A stretch of DNA of 17,653 nucleotides, from assembly GCA_937888775.1 (NCBI GenBank), contig CALAQT010000013.1, forward strand, positions 1 through 17,653, given 5' to 3'. The notes under the pieces were generated by a model. That model searched no databases. It saw only the letters and a program-made list of their open reading frames with translations, and was not told the origin of the DNA. The position numbers and the translations under genes are program-made. Positions 1 through 8,079 of this stretch are shown here, piece by piece (positions within the stretch are counted from its first letter, which is position 1; each line of letters opens with the position of its first letter). This DNA comes from an uncultured Actinomycetes bacterium (lineage in GTDB: Bacteria > Actinomycetota > Thermoleophilia > Solirubrobacterales > Solirubrobacteraceae).

Positions 1-149
1 AGCGGGACGACTCGAGCGCGGCCCGTGCAGGCGAGGCCGGACGCCGAGCGGGCCGCAGGCTCGAGCGCGGCTGAGCGGGCCGCATGCTCGCGGGGGGACG
101 CGACCGGCCAAACCAAACGCGCGCGAGCGCGTCCATAAACTAGATCCTC
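1..149. other. 5' flank of hpt with imperfect direct repeats; no certain gene
   Basis: This GC-rich stretch cannot be assigned to a gene. Two frames read in from the window edge: one is open to TAA at 136-138, the other to TGA at 72-74. In many actinobacteria tilS precedes hpt, so either could be the tail of tilS, but no TilS motif is visible and neither frame stands out by third-position GC. A repeat, GAGCGGGCCGCAGGCTCG, lies at 46-63 and recurs with one mismatch at 73-90, a period of 27 bases. A looser copy of part of the unit lies at 1-22. Confidence 0.3.
136..141 (+). promoter_or_regulatory. Possible -10 element for a near-leaderless hpt transcript
   Basis: TAAACT fits the actinobacterial TAnnnT -10 pattern. 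It ends 8 bases before the GTG of hpt, so transcription could begin at or just before the start codon. No Shine-Dalgarno sequence precedes the GTG and no -35 box is obvious. This is a pattern match only. Confidence 0.3.
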
Positions 150-680
150 GTGCAACAAGATGATGAGATCGGGGAGATCCTCGTCCCCGCCGAGGACCTC
201 AAGCGCCGGGTGCTGGAGCTGGCCGCCGAGGTTTCACGCGATTATGAGGGCAAGGATCTGGTGCTGATCGGAGTCCTGAAGGGGGCGGTGTTCTTCCTCT
301 CTGACCTGATGCGCCAACTGGACATCCCCTGCGAGGTGGACTTCATGGCCGTCGCGTCGTACGGGTCGGCGACCAAATCCTCCGGCGTCGTGCGGATCCT
401 CAAGGACCTCGACGCAGTGATCGAGGGCCGCGACGTGCTGATCGTGGAGGACATCGTCGACTCGGGGCTGACGCTGCAATATCTGCTGCGCAACCTCCGG
501 GGCCGCAATCCGCGCTCGCTGGAGGTCTGCGCGCTGCTGATCAAGCCAGAGCGCCGCAAAGTCGACCTGAATACCCGCTACGTCGGCTTCGAGATCCCCA
601 ACCGATTCGCGATCGGCTACGGGCTTGACCATGCCGAGCGCTACCGCAACCTGCCCTACGTTGCGGCGCTGAGGCAATGA
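150..680 (+). CDS. hpt: Hypoxanthine(-guanine) phosphoribosyltransferase
   Basis: This cytosolic purine-salvage enzyme joins hypoxanthine or guanine to PRPP to give IMP or GMP and pyrophosphate. The 176-residue length is normal for bacterial Hpt. The PRPP-binding signature VLIVEDIVDSGLT spans residues 96-108; the acidic pair E100/D101 would bind the ribose hydroxyls and D104 is the expected catalytic base. An N-terminal LIGVLKGAVFFLSDL segment and a C-terminal FAIGYGLDHAERYRNLPYV segment are also typical of the family. The GTG at 150 gives the expected N-terminus; there is no clear ribosome-binding site, and a -10-like element sits just upstream. ftsH follows 132 bases later, the usual actinobacterial pairing. 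Substrate preference between hypoxanthine and guanine cannot be read from the sequence. Confidence 0.95.
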   Translation: MQQDDEIGEILVPAEDLKRRVLELAAEVSRDYEGKDLVLIGVLKGAVFFLSDLMRQLDIPCEVDFMAVASYGSATKSSGVVRILKDLDAVIEGRDVLIVEDIVDSGLTLQYLLRNLRGRNPRSLEVCALLIKPERRKVDLNTRYVGFEIPNRFAIGYGLDHAERYRNLPYVAALRQ

Positions 681-812
681 ATGGATGCTTCGGTGCAGGG
701 CTCCGAGAGGCTCAGTTGCGCCCACAACGCAGGTGCTACGCTTGCTAATTCCCGGTAATCAGCCAGACCCCCGCTACGCGTGCGGTGCCGGCCGCAGGCG
801 TGGAGACTCCGT

Positions 813-2753
<1,941 letters not shown>

Positions 2754-2757
2754 CTGA

Positions 2758-2798
2758 CGGACTCCGGACGCCGCCCGTGGGGGCCGGATTGCGGTCCG
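2758..2798. terminator. Stem-loop between convergent ftsH and the CAP-like gene
   Basis: Nested arms CGGAC/GTCCG (2758-2762 with 2794-2798) and TCCGG/CCGGA (2763-2767 with 2784-2788) form a hairpin with one five-base bulge. It fills the 48 bases between two convergent stop codons, so it could terminate both transcripts. There is no T-tract, which is common in high-GC genomes. No folding energy was computed. Confidence 0.5.
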
Positions 2799-2801
2799 CT
2801 A

Positions 2802-3905
2802 TCACCTGCCGGAAATGACGATTTGGACACACTTGGCGAAGGAGCCGAATCCCGCCGTGGCCGGCTGGCGGCCGCAAGCCTGCCAGATCCCGGGGTTTAG
2901 TCTGACCCGCAGGGAGTCACCCGGAGCCAGCAACGCCGGGGGTGCGCCGGAGCCGCCGCGGCTGGTGAACGACAGCGTGATGCTCGCCGGCGAGTTTGAC
3001 CGGAACGCCAACTTGGTGCCCGACACGCTCAGGCGGCTGGCCGGGTCGACCGCCGTGGCGGTGAAGGACCAGTCGTGGCTGAGCTGCTGACCGGCGAATG
3101 TGACCTCGACCTGGGCGTGGTAGCGCGCGCCCGGGACCAGCGGCGCGGTGGGGATGATGAAGCCGCCGGGGGAGGTGTAGCGGTACAGCCGGATGCCTGA
3201 GCCGCCCGGCAGCGGCGTGTAGCCGTCGACGGTTCTGACCGCAACCGGGCCCGTTGGGCCGTCGAGTGTCGCGGCGCTCAGCGCCGCCGGGTCGTTGAGC
3301 GGGCTCGCGCCGGGAGCATCGGCGAACACCAGCAGGTAGGGGCCGGTACGGGCCGGCTGGCCGATGCCGACCAGGTCGCCGGGCGTGAACGGGGCCTCAC
3401 GGGCGGTCTCGTTGGCTTGCATCGTGGTGCCGTCACCGGGATAGGTGTAGACGGTCGCCTGCGACGGCGCGGCTCGGGTCCAACCGGGGAAGGTGGTCGT
3501 GCAGCTGAAGCCGCCCACGTCGGCGCTTCCGGCCAGCAGCAGTCGCGGCGCGAACAGCTGGTCGAGGTGCAGCGGTGCGCTCAGATAGGGATCGCCGGCG
3601 TTCCAGCTGGCCCCCCGGATCACCACCGAGTTGGCGGCCGCGAATGCGCCCCCGGCGGTGTAGCCATGAGCGCTGCGAAGCTCGGCCGAGCTCAGCACGT
3701 GGTTGAGCGCCATGTAGCGGTCGTGGGCGGCGCAGTCGCGTGACCAGCTGCGCTTGACTCCGATCCCCGCCGGGATTCCGTTCGCCGCTCGCTGGGCGTT
3801 GAGCTCGGCGATCGCCCGGCGCGCGGTGGCCGCGGCCGCCGGCGCCGGCAGCGCCAGCAGTCCGGTAGCGCAGCACACGATCGTGGCGAGCAGGGATCTC
3901 ATCAC
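2802..3905 (-). CDS. Secreted CAP/SCP-like protein
   Basis: The 367-residue product (366 if it starts at ATG 3902) begins with a signal peptide: MRSLLATIVCC, then an Ala/Leu-rich core ending near AAAATARRAI. The following segment (LNAQRAANGIP, then AAHDRYMALNHVL) resembles the start of a CAP (cysteine-rich secretory/PR-1) domain, where L-N-x-x-R and a helix ending in M-x-x-N-H are typical. The remaining roughly 200 residues look beta-rich, including an Ig-like VPGARYHAQVEVTF stretch. The protein is probably exported; its biochemical function is unknown, as for most bacterial CAP proteins. GTG 3905 and ATG 3902 are adjacent in-frame starts that cannot be separated. The gene converges on ftsH, diverges from the small membrane protein 24-27 bases away, and occupies the position where many actinobacteria carry folE. 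Confidence 0.6.
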   Translation of the reverse strand: MMRSLLATIVCCATGLLALPAPAAAATARRAIAELNAQRAANGIPAGIGVKRSWSRDCAAHDRYMALNHVLSSAELRSAHGYTAGGAFAAANSVVIRGASWNAGDPYLSAPLHLDQLFAPRLLLAGSADVGGFSCTTTFPGWTRAAPSQATVYTYPGDGTTMQANETAREAPFTPGDLVGIGQPARTGPYLLVFADAPGASPLNDPAALSAATLDGPTGPVAVRTVDGYTPLPGGSGIRLYRYTSPGGFIIPTAPLVPGARYHAQVEVTFAGQQLSHDWSFTATAVDPASRLSVSGTKLAFRSNSPASITLSFTSRGGSGAPPALLAPGDSLRVRLNPGIWQACGRQPATAGFGSFAKCVQIVISGR

Positions 3906-3913
3906 TCACCGAG

Positions 3914-3923
3914 AGGATAGATT
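3914..3923. promoter_or_regulatory. Possible overlapping divergent -10 elements
   Basis: AGGATAGATT contains TAGATT on the plus strand (3918-3923, six bases before ATG 3930) and TATCCT on the minus strand (3919-3914, eight bases before GTG 3905). Both match 4 of 6 positions of TATAAT and lie where the -10 of a leaderless transcript would be. The two genes are only 24-27 bases apart, so their core promoters must overlap or lie inside coding sequence. The call is speculative. Confidence 0.25.
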
Positions 3924-3929
3924 CGACGC

Positions 3930-4214
3930 ATGAGCGGAGATCGCTACACGCCCGGCCGCATCGCTATGTCGCTGACCCGGATCTGGCTGCCGCTGGTGAT
4001 CGCCGTGGCAGGCGCGGTGGCGATCGTGCTCGGCCACGGGCGCACACCGCTGGCCGGAGCCGGAGTCGGTCTGCTGATCATCGCGCTGATCGTGTGGATG
4101 ATCAACTGGATGTTCCGCTTGAGCCTTGAGAGCAACGACGATCGAGATCGCGAGGAGGCGGCGCGCGAGTACTTCGACCTTCACGGGCGCTGGCCTGACG
4201 AGGACGAGCAGTGA
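3930..4214 (+). CDS. Small two-helix membrane protein
   Basis: This 94-residue protein has two predicted membrane helices, about residues 18-35 (WLPLVIAVAGAVAIVLG) and 42-62 (AGAGVGLLIIALIVWMINWMF). A short charged cytoplasmic tail follows (ESNDDRDREEAAREYFDLHGRWPDEDEQ region). I do not recognise a named family. Its stop codon overlaps the GTG of folP (GTGA, 4211-4214), so the two are translationally coupled and it is probably the first gene of the fol run. The tail's R-E-Y-F-x-x-x-G-x-W-P-D/E pattern recurs in small actinobacterial membrane proteins, but no function can be assigned. Confidence 0.75.
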   Translation: MSGDRYTPGRIAMSLTRIWLPLVIAVAGAVAIVLGHGRTPLAGAGVGLLIIALIVWMINWMFRLSLESNDDRDREEAAREYFDLHGRWPDEDEQ

Positions 4215-5068
4215 AGGCGAACCCACCCGCGACGACCGGGTTCCGGGTGATGGGGATCGTCAATGTGACGCCCGATTCGTTCTCAGACGGAGGGCTGTAC
4301 CTGGATCCCGCCGCGGCGATCGCGCACGCGCTGGAGCTGGAGCGCCAAGGCGCGGCGATCCTCGACGTCGGCGGCGAGTCCACGCGCCCCGGCGCTGACC
4401 CGGTCGGAGCCGAGCGTCAGATGGAGCGGGTGCTGCCGGTGATCGCCGGTTTGCGCAGCGCGGGGTGTTGCGCCCAGCTGTCGATCGACACCTCGGCGGC
4501 GAGCGTCGCGCGGGCGGCGCTGAACGCCGGGGCGACGCTGGTCAACGACGTGACCGCCCTGCGCGCGGATTCGGAGATGGCCGGCCTGCTGTCCGCCTCG
4601 GGCGCCGACTGCTGCCTGATGCACATGCTCGGCGAGCCGCGAACGATGCAGCGCGACCCCCACTACGACGACGTGGTCGGCGAGGTCAAGGCGTTCCTGG
4701 AGGCGCGGATGGCGTTCGCGGTCGCTGCGGGAATCGACGAGCGCAAGATCCTGCTCGACCCCGGGATCGGGTTCGGCAAGACGATCGCGCATAACCTGGA
4801 GCTGCTGCGCCGCCTCGACGAGCTCGCCGCGCTCGGCCGGCCGGTCGTGGTCGGCACCTCGCGCAAGTCGTTTCTGGGCCGGATCACCGGCCGCGAGGTC
4901 GATGACCGGCTGGCGGGGACGATCGCCACCAATGTGCTGGCCTATGAGCGCGGCGCGTCGGTATTCCGCGTGCACGACGTCGGTCCCGTCCATGACGCGC
5001 TGGCGGTGGCGGCTGCTACGGTCCGCCCACCATGGGCGAGAACGACGCCGACGAGTTCGACGACGTAG
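4211..5068 (+). CDS. folP: Dihydropteroate synthase
   Basis: FolP condenses 6-hydroxymethyl-7,8-dihydropterin pyrophosphate with p-aminobenzoate to form 7,8-dihydropteroate in folate synthesis; it is the sulfonamide target. The 285-residue TIM barrel carries all expected loops: NVTPDSFSDGG around residues 18-28, DVGGESTRPG at 52-61, SIDTS at 91-95, the pterin-contacting N112/D113, LDPGIGFGKT from 182, GTSRKS at 215-220 and RVHDV at 253-257. GTG 4211 overlaps the preceding stop, and the motif spacing supports this start. The last 37 bases overlap the start of folB in another frame, giving FolP an Arg/Thr/Pro-type tail (WARTTPTSSTT). It is co-transcribed with folB and folK by arrangement. Confidence 0.96.
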   Translation: MKANPPATTGFRVMGIVNVTPDSFSDGGLYLDPAAAIAHALELERQGAAILDVGGESTRPGADPVGAERQMERVLPVIAGLRSAGCCAQLSIDTSAASVARAALNAGATLVNDVTALRADSEMAGLLSASGADCCLMHMLGEPRTMQRDPHYDDVVGEVKAFLEARMAFAVAAGIDERKILLDPGIGFGKTIAHNLELLRRLDELAALGRPVVVGTSRKSFLGRITGREVDDRLAGTIATNVLAYERGASVFRVHDVGPVHDALAVAAATVRPPWARTTPTSSTT

Positions 5069-5463
5069 ACGACGTAGACGAGGACGACGAACGCTCCGAG
5101 CCCGAGGTCACGATCGAGGTCAGCGGGCTGTCCCTGTTCACGCACGTCGGCGTGACCGCCGCCGAACGCGAGGTCGGCCAGCGGTTGCTGCTCGACGTGC
5201 GCCTTGACGTCGGCGAGTGCGATGCGACGGTAACCGACCGAGTCGAGGATACGGTCGACTACGGGCAGGTCTGCGACACCGCCAACCTGGTCGCCCAGCA
5301 GCGCTCCTACAAGACGCTCGAGCGTCTGTGCGCGGCGATTGCCGACCGGCTGCTGGAGCGCTACGTGGTGCACGCGGTGTGGGTCAAAGCCGCCAAGCCC
5401 GAGCCGCCGCTTGCGTTTCCCGTCAGTGAGGTCTCGGTCGAGGTGTGGCGTGAGGCTCAGTAA
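5032..5463 (+). CDS. folB: Dihydroneopterin aldolase
   Basis: FolB cleaves 7,8-dihydroneopterin to 6-hydroxymethyl-7,8-dihydropterin and glycolaldehyde, the step that feeds FolK. The conserved core begins at about residue 26 (VTIEVSGLSLFTHVGV). By alignment to E. coli FolB from memory, E45, Y77 and K122 (in AAKP) correspond to the active-site Glu, Tyr and Lys. The protein has 143 residues, about 25 more than the usual 118-120, because of an acidic N-terminus (DEFDDVDDVDEDDE). That segment is encoded by GACGACGTA repeats and overlaps the 3' end of folP. No in-frame ATG or GTG lies between 5032 and the core at a sensible position, so ATG 5032 is kept. The stop overlaps the folK start by one base. 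Confidence 0.93.
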   Translation: MGENDADEFDDVDDVDEDDERSEPEVTIEVSGLSLFTHVGVTAAEREVGQRLLLDVRLDVGECDATVTDRVEDTVDYGQVCDTANLVAQQRSYKTLERLCAAIADRLLERYVVHAVWVKAAKPEPPLAFPVSEVSVEVWREAQ

Positions 5464-5993
5464 TGCAAGGGGATTCCGATAACGATGCACACGTGCTCGG
5501 CTACCTGGGGCTGGGCTCGAACATCGGAGATCGGCGGGCTCACATGCAGGCAGCCGTCGACGCGCTCGCTCAGCGCGGCGTGTGGGTGCTGTCCTCCTCC
5601 TCGGTGTATGAGGCCGAGCCGGTCGGCCTGGTGCTCGACCAGCGCGACTTCTTCAATGCGTGCCTGCGGATCGACACCGCGCACGGGCCCGAGGAGCTGC
5701 TTGACGCGTGCAAGGACGTGGAGCGGGCGGTCGGGCGCGAGGCCGGCGGGGTACGCCACGGGCCGCGGGTGATCGACGTCGACGTGCTGATCCTGGGGGC
5801 GCTGGTACGCCGGTCAGATCGGATGACGCTGCCCCACCCGGAGGTGCTCTCACGCCGGTTTGTGCTGGCGCCGCTGCTGGAGCTCGATCCCGACCTGGAG
5901 CTGGCATCCGCAGGGCGCCTGGCCGACGTGCTGGAGGCCCTGGGACCGGGTCAGGACGTGCGGCGGGTTGGCCCGCCGCTGCTGACCGCATAA
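5463..5993 (+). CDS. folK: 6-hydroxymethyl-7,8-dihydropterin pyrophosphokinase (HPPK)
   Basis: FolK transfers pyrophosphate from ATP to 6-hydroxymethyl-7,8-dihydropterin, making the FolP substrate. The 176-residue protein shows the family landmarks: GLGSNIGDR at 16-24, YEAEPVG in the pterin-binding region, and RHGPRVIDVDVLIL, where D105 and D107 match the two magnesium-binding Asp residues. The C-terminal LPHPEVLSRRFVLAPLLEL segment is also characteristic. The start is fixed by the TAATG overlap with folB. With folP and folB it supplies three consecutive steps of dihydropteroate synthesis. The N-terminus carries about ten extra, Asp-rich residues before the first beta strand. Confidence 0.96.
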   Translation: MQGDSDNDAHVLGYLGLGSNIGDRRAHMQAAVDALAQRGVWVLSSSSVYEAEPVGLVLDQRDFFNACLRIDTAHGPEELLDACKDVERAVGREAGGVRHGPRVIDVDVLILGALVRRSDRMTLPHPEVLSRRFVLAPLLELDPDLELASAGRLADVLEALGPGQDVRRVGPPLLTA

Positions 5994-5996
5994 GCT
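5991..5996 (+). promoter_or_regulatory. Possible -10 element for leaderless coaX transcript
   Basis: TAAGCT fits TAnnnT and lies seven bases before ATG 6004. It overlaps the folK stop codon. coaX has no clear Shine-Dalgarno sequence, so a separate leaderless transcript is possible in addition to read-through from folK. This is a pattern match only. Confidence 0.3.
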
Positions 5997-6003
5997 GGCG
6001 GCG

Positions 6004-6780
6004 ATGCTGCTGGTCGTCGATGTCGGCAACACCCAGACCCACTTCGGGGTGTTTGCCGAGGGCGAGGACGTGATCGCCGAGCACTGGCGGTTCGCCACGG
6101 TTCGCGAGTCCACGCGCGACGAGCTCGGCGCAGCGCTTTCGAACCTGCTCGGATTGCGAGGGTTGCGGTTCGCCGATATCGATAGCTCGATCGTCTCCTC
6201 GACCGTCCCGCAGCTGTCCGAGCAGTGGATCGAGATGTCCAAACGCTACCTCGGGCTGGAGATGCTGGTCGTCGGTCCGACGATCAAGACCGGCATGCCG
6301 ATCCGGATCGATAACCCGCGTGAGGTCGGCGCGGACCGCCTGGTCAACGCGGTGGCGGCTTATGACCGTGTGCGCGACACGTGCGTGGTGGTCGATTTCG
6401 GCACCGCGATCACCTACGACGCGGTCTCGGCCGCCGGTGAGTATCTCGGCGGGATCATCACTCCGGGCGCCGAGATCTCGATCGACGCGCTGTACGAGCG
6501 AGCGGCCAAGCTGCCCAAGGTGGAGCTGGCGCCCCCGCGCTCGCTGATCGGCAAGTCGACCGTCGACGCGATCCGCAGCGGGATCGTGTACGGGTTCGGT
6601 GGCCAGGTGGACGGGATCGTGCGCCGCCTGCGAGCCGAGCTGGGCCAAAAGACGACCGTGATCGCCACCGGCGGTCTGGCCCAGGTGCTGGTGCCCTTCG
6701 TGCAGGAGACGATCGACGAGGTCGACGACCTGTTGACGCTCCAGGGGCTGCGCCTGATCTGGCAGCGAAACTCCGCCTGA
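6004..6780 (+). CDS. coaX: Type III pantothenate kinase
   Basis: CoaX phosphorylates pantothenate, the first step of coenzyme A synthesis. It belongs to the ASKHA fold and, unlike type I kinases, is not inhibited by CoA. The 258-residue length is typical. The N-terminal phosphate motif VVDVGNTQTHFGVF holds catalytic D6. GADR is at 109-112 and D131 lies in VVDFGTAITYD, the second acidic motif. GGIITPG and VIATGGLA follow as expected. It lies 10 bases after folK and may be read from the fol transcript, from the -10-like element before it, or from both. It is followed by a strong palindrome that separates it from a convergent gene. Confidence 0.96.
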   Translation: MLLVVDVGNTQTHFGVFAEGEDVIAEHWRFATVRESTRDELGAALSNLLGLRGLRFADIDSSIVSSTVPQLSEQWIEMSKRYLGLEMLVVGPTIKTGMPIRIDNPREVGADRLVNAVAAYDRVRDTCVVVDFGTAITYDAVSAAGEYLGGIITPGAEISIDALYERAAKLPKVELAPPRSLIGKSTVDAIRSGIVYGFGGQVDGIVRRLRAELGQKTTVIATGGLAQVLVPFVQETIDEVDDLLTLQGLRLIWQRNSA

Positions 6781-6807
6781 GCATCCGACCACTAGGAAGG
6801 GGTGGGG

Positions 6808-6854
6808 AACTTTGGCGTTTTGCGACCGACGTGTGGTCGGAAAACGCCAAAGTT
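6808..6854. terminator. Long palindrome; likely bidirectional terminator, possibly a dispersed repeat
   Basis: AACTTTGGCGTTTT (6808-6821) is perfectly complementary to AAAACGCCAAAGTT (6841-6854). Inside, CCGAC (6826-6830) pairs with GTCGG (6836-6840), leaving a GCGA bulge and a five-base loop. Outside the stem, GGG and CCC can extend it past one unpaired base. The structure lies between the stops of coaX (plus) and the amidohydrolase (minus), an ideal place for a terminator acting in both directions. The A/T-rich steps in so long a perfect stem are unlike the surrounding sequence. Confidence 0.65.
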
Positions 6855-6924
6855 GCCCGAACCGGGGCCCCGCGGATGGTGCACGACGTGCTCAGCCGCC
6901 GCCCGTGGGCGCCGAGACCGGACG
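6855..6924. other. Remainder of the coaX/amidohydrolase convergent gap
   Basis: No gene, promoter or additional strong hairpin is evident here. The stretch is GC-rich and lies between the palindrome and the amidohydrolase stop. Confidence 0.4.
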
Positions 6925-8079
6925 TCAGGTCGCTGGGTCGCCTGCGGGCGCTGGGACCGGCACATCCGGCGTACTGGCCACGGTGGCGGCCAGGATCAGG
7001 AACGACAGCCGGCGTCGGTCGGTGGGGTCGGCGTCGGTCAGCTGGTCGAAGTCGTCCATCAGCGAGCGGATCGCCGCGAACACGGGCGCGTCGTCGACCT
7101 CCTCCGGTACGTCGCAGGCCAAGCGCGCGAGCGCGAGCATCTCAGCGGCGCCCTCGGCACCGCGCATCGTCGCGATCGCCCCCAGCAGCAGATACGACGA
7201 CACGCGCTCAAGCAGCACGTGCGGCGCGCGCTCGCGCTCGCCGACGGGCGGGCCGGTCACAGCCAACGGCTCGCCCGCGGCGATCCGCAGCGCCTGCTCG
7301 GAGCCGATGCAGCGGATCTGCTCGAGGCTCAGGCCGACCTGTAGCGCCCAGCGGATCTGGAACGCCGCCGACATCGCCGTCATCCCGTAGGGGGCGTCAC
7401 TGGCGAACAGGATCTGACCCGGGGGGACCAGGGCGAACAGCGACTGCAGGTCGGCGGGCATCCACCAGGCGGTGTCGAACAGCAGGTTGGGGAGGTCAGG
7501 CGCCGCGCGCCAGATCCAGGACAGGTCACACACGCCGGCGTGGGCGAGGATCAGGCGGGCGTTGGGGAACTCGCCGGCCAGCTCCACCGCGTGCAGGCCC
7601 AGCGCCGGGATTCCGCGCCCGGCGTGGATCAGCACCGGGAGCGTGCGCTCGTGGGCGAGCGCCACGAGCGATCTGACGGCGGGATGGTCGAGCGTGAACT
7701 GCTCGGCGCGGGGGTGCAGCTTGATGCCGCGCATCCCGGCGTCCAGCGAGCGCTCGGCCTCCGCAAGCGCGTCGTCGTGGGGGTTCACGCGACAGAACGG
7801 GATCAGCATGTCGCCGGCCTCACGCGCGTGGGCCAGCACCTCGTCGTTGGCCGGCCGATAGCCGTCGGGCTCGTGCATGGGGAAGACGAAGGCGCCCCGG
7901 GCGCCGGCAACGTCGAGCGTGTGGAGCAGCTGCTCAGGGGTTTGGCTCATGCCGTCCGGGTCGTTGCGGCCCAAGTGCGTGTGGACGTCAAACAGCTGCA
8001 GTCCGGGAACCTGCTCGCGGACGAGCGCAAACCATGGCTGGAACCGCGAGACGAGGTCCATGTCCTGCATTCGTACCAT
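6925..8079 (-). CDS. Metal-dependent hydrolase of the amidohydrolase_2 family
   Basis: This is a predicted TIM-barrel hydrolase or decarboxylase of the PF04909 type, substrate unknown. In the 384-residue product counted from ATG 8079, the metal ligands appear in order: H33-x-H35 in FDVHTHLG, H122 in GIKLHPR, H152 in LIHAGRG, H180 in ILAHAG and D228 in LFASDAPYG. These match the family's HxH, H, H, D pattern. About 120 helical-looking residues follow the barrel, more than the core family needs. The start is uncertain: ATG at 8079, 8070 or 8061 would all keep the barrel intact, and none has a good ribosome-binding site (AGGAC lies immediately before 8061). Longer frames extend to 8199 but overlap dus and lack family-like sequence. 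The gene diverges from dus and converges on coaX. Confidence 0.85.
   Translation of the reverse strand: MVRMQDMDLVSRFQPWFALVREQVPGLQLFDVHTHLGRNDPDGMSQTPEQLLHTLDVAGARGAFVFPMHEPDGYRPANDEVLAHAREAGDMLIPFCRVNPHDDALAEAERSLDAGMRGIKLHPRAEQFTLDHPAVRSLVALAHERTLPVLIHAGRGIPALGLHAVELAGEFPNARLILAHAGVCDLSWIWRAAPDLPNLLFDTAWWMPADLQSLFALVPPGQILFASDAPYGMTAMSAAFQIRWALQVGLSLEQIRCIGSEQALRIAAGEPLAVTGPPVGERERAPHVLLERVSSYLLLGAIATMRGAEGAAEMLALARLACDVPEEVDDAPVFAAIRSLMDDFDQLTDADPTDRRRLSFLILAATVASTPDVPVPAPAGDPAT

Noticed and set aside
5653..6792. A 379-codon open frame on the minus strand opposite folK and coaX
   Set aside because: Its product is rich in Arg, Gln and His with no recognisable domain, as expected opposite GC-rich coding DNA. 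folK and coaX are both certain on the plus strand.
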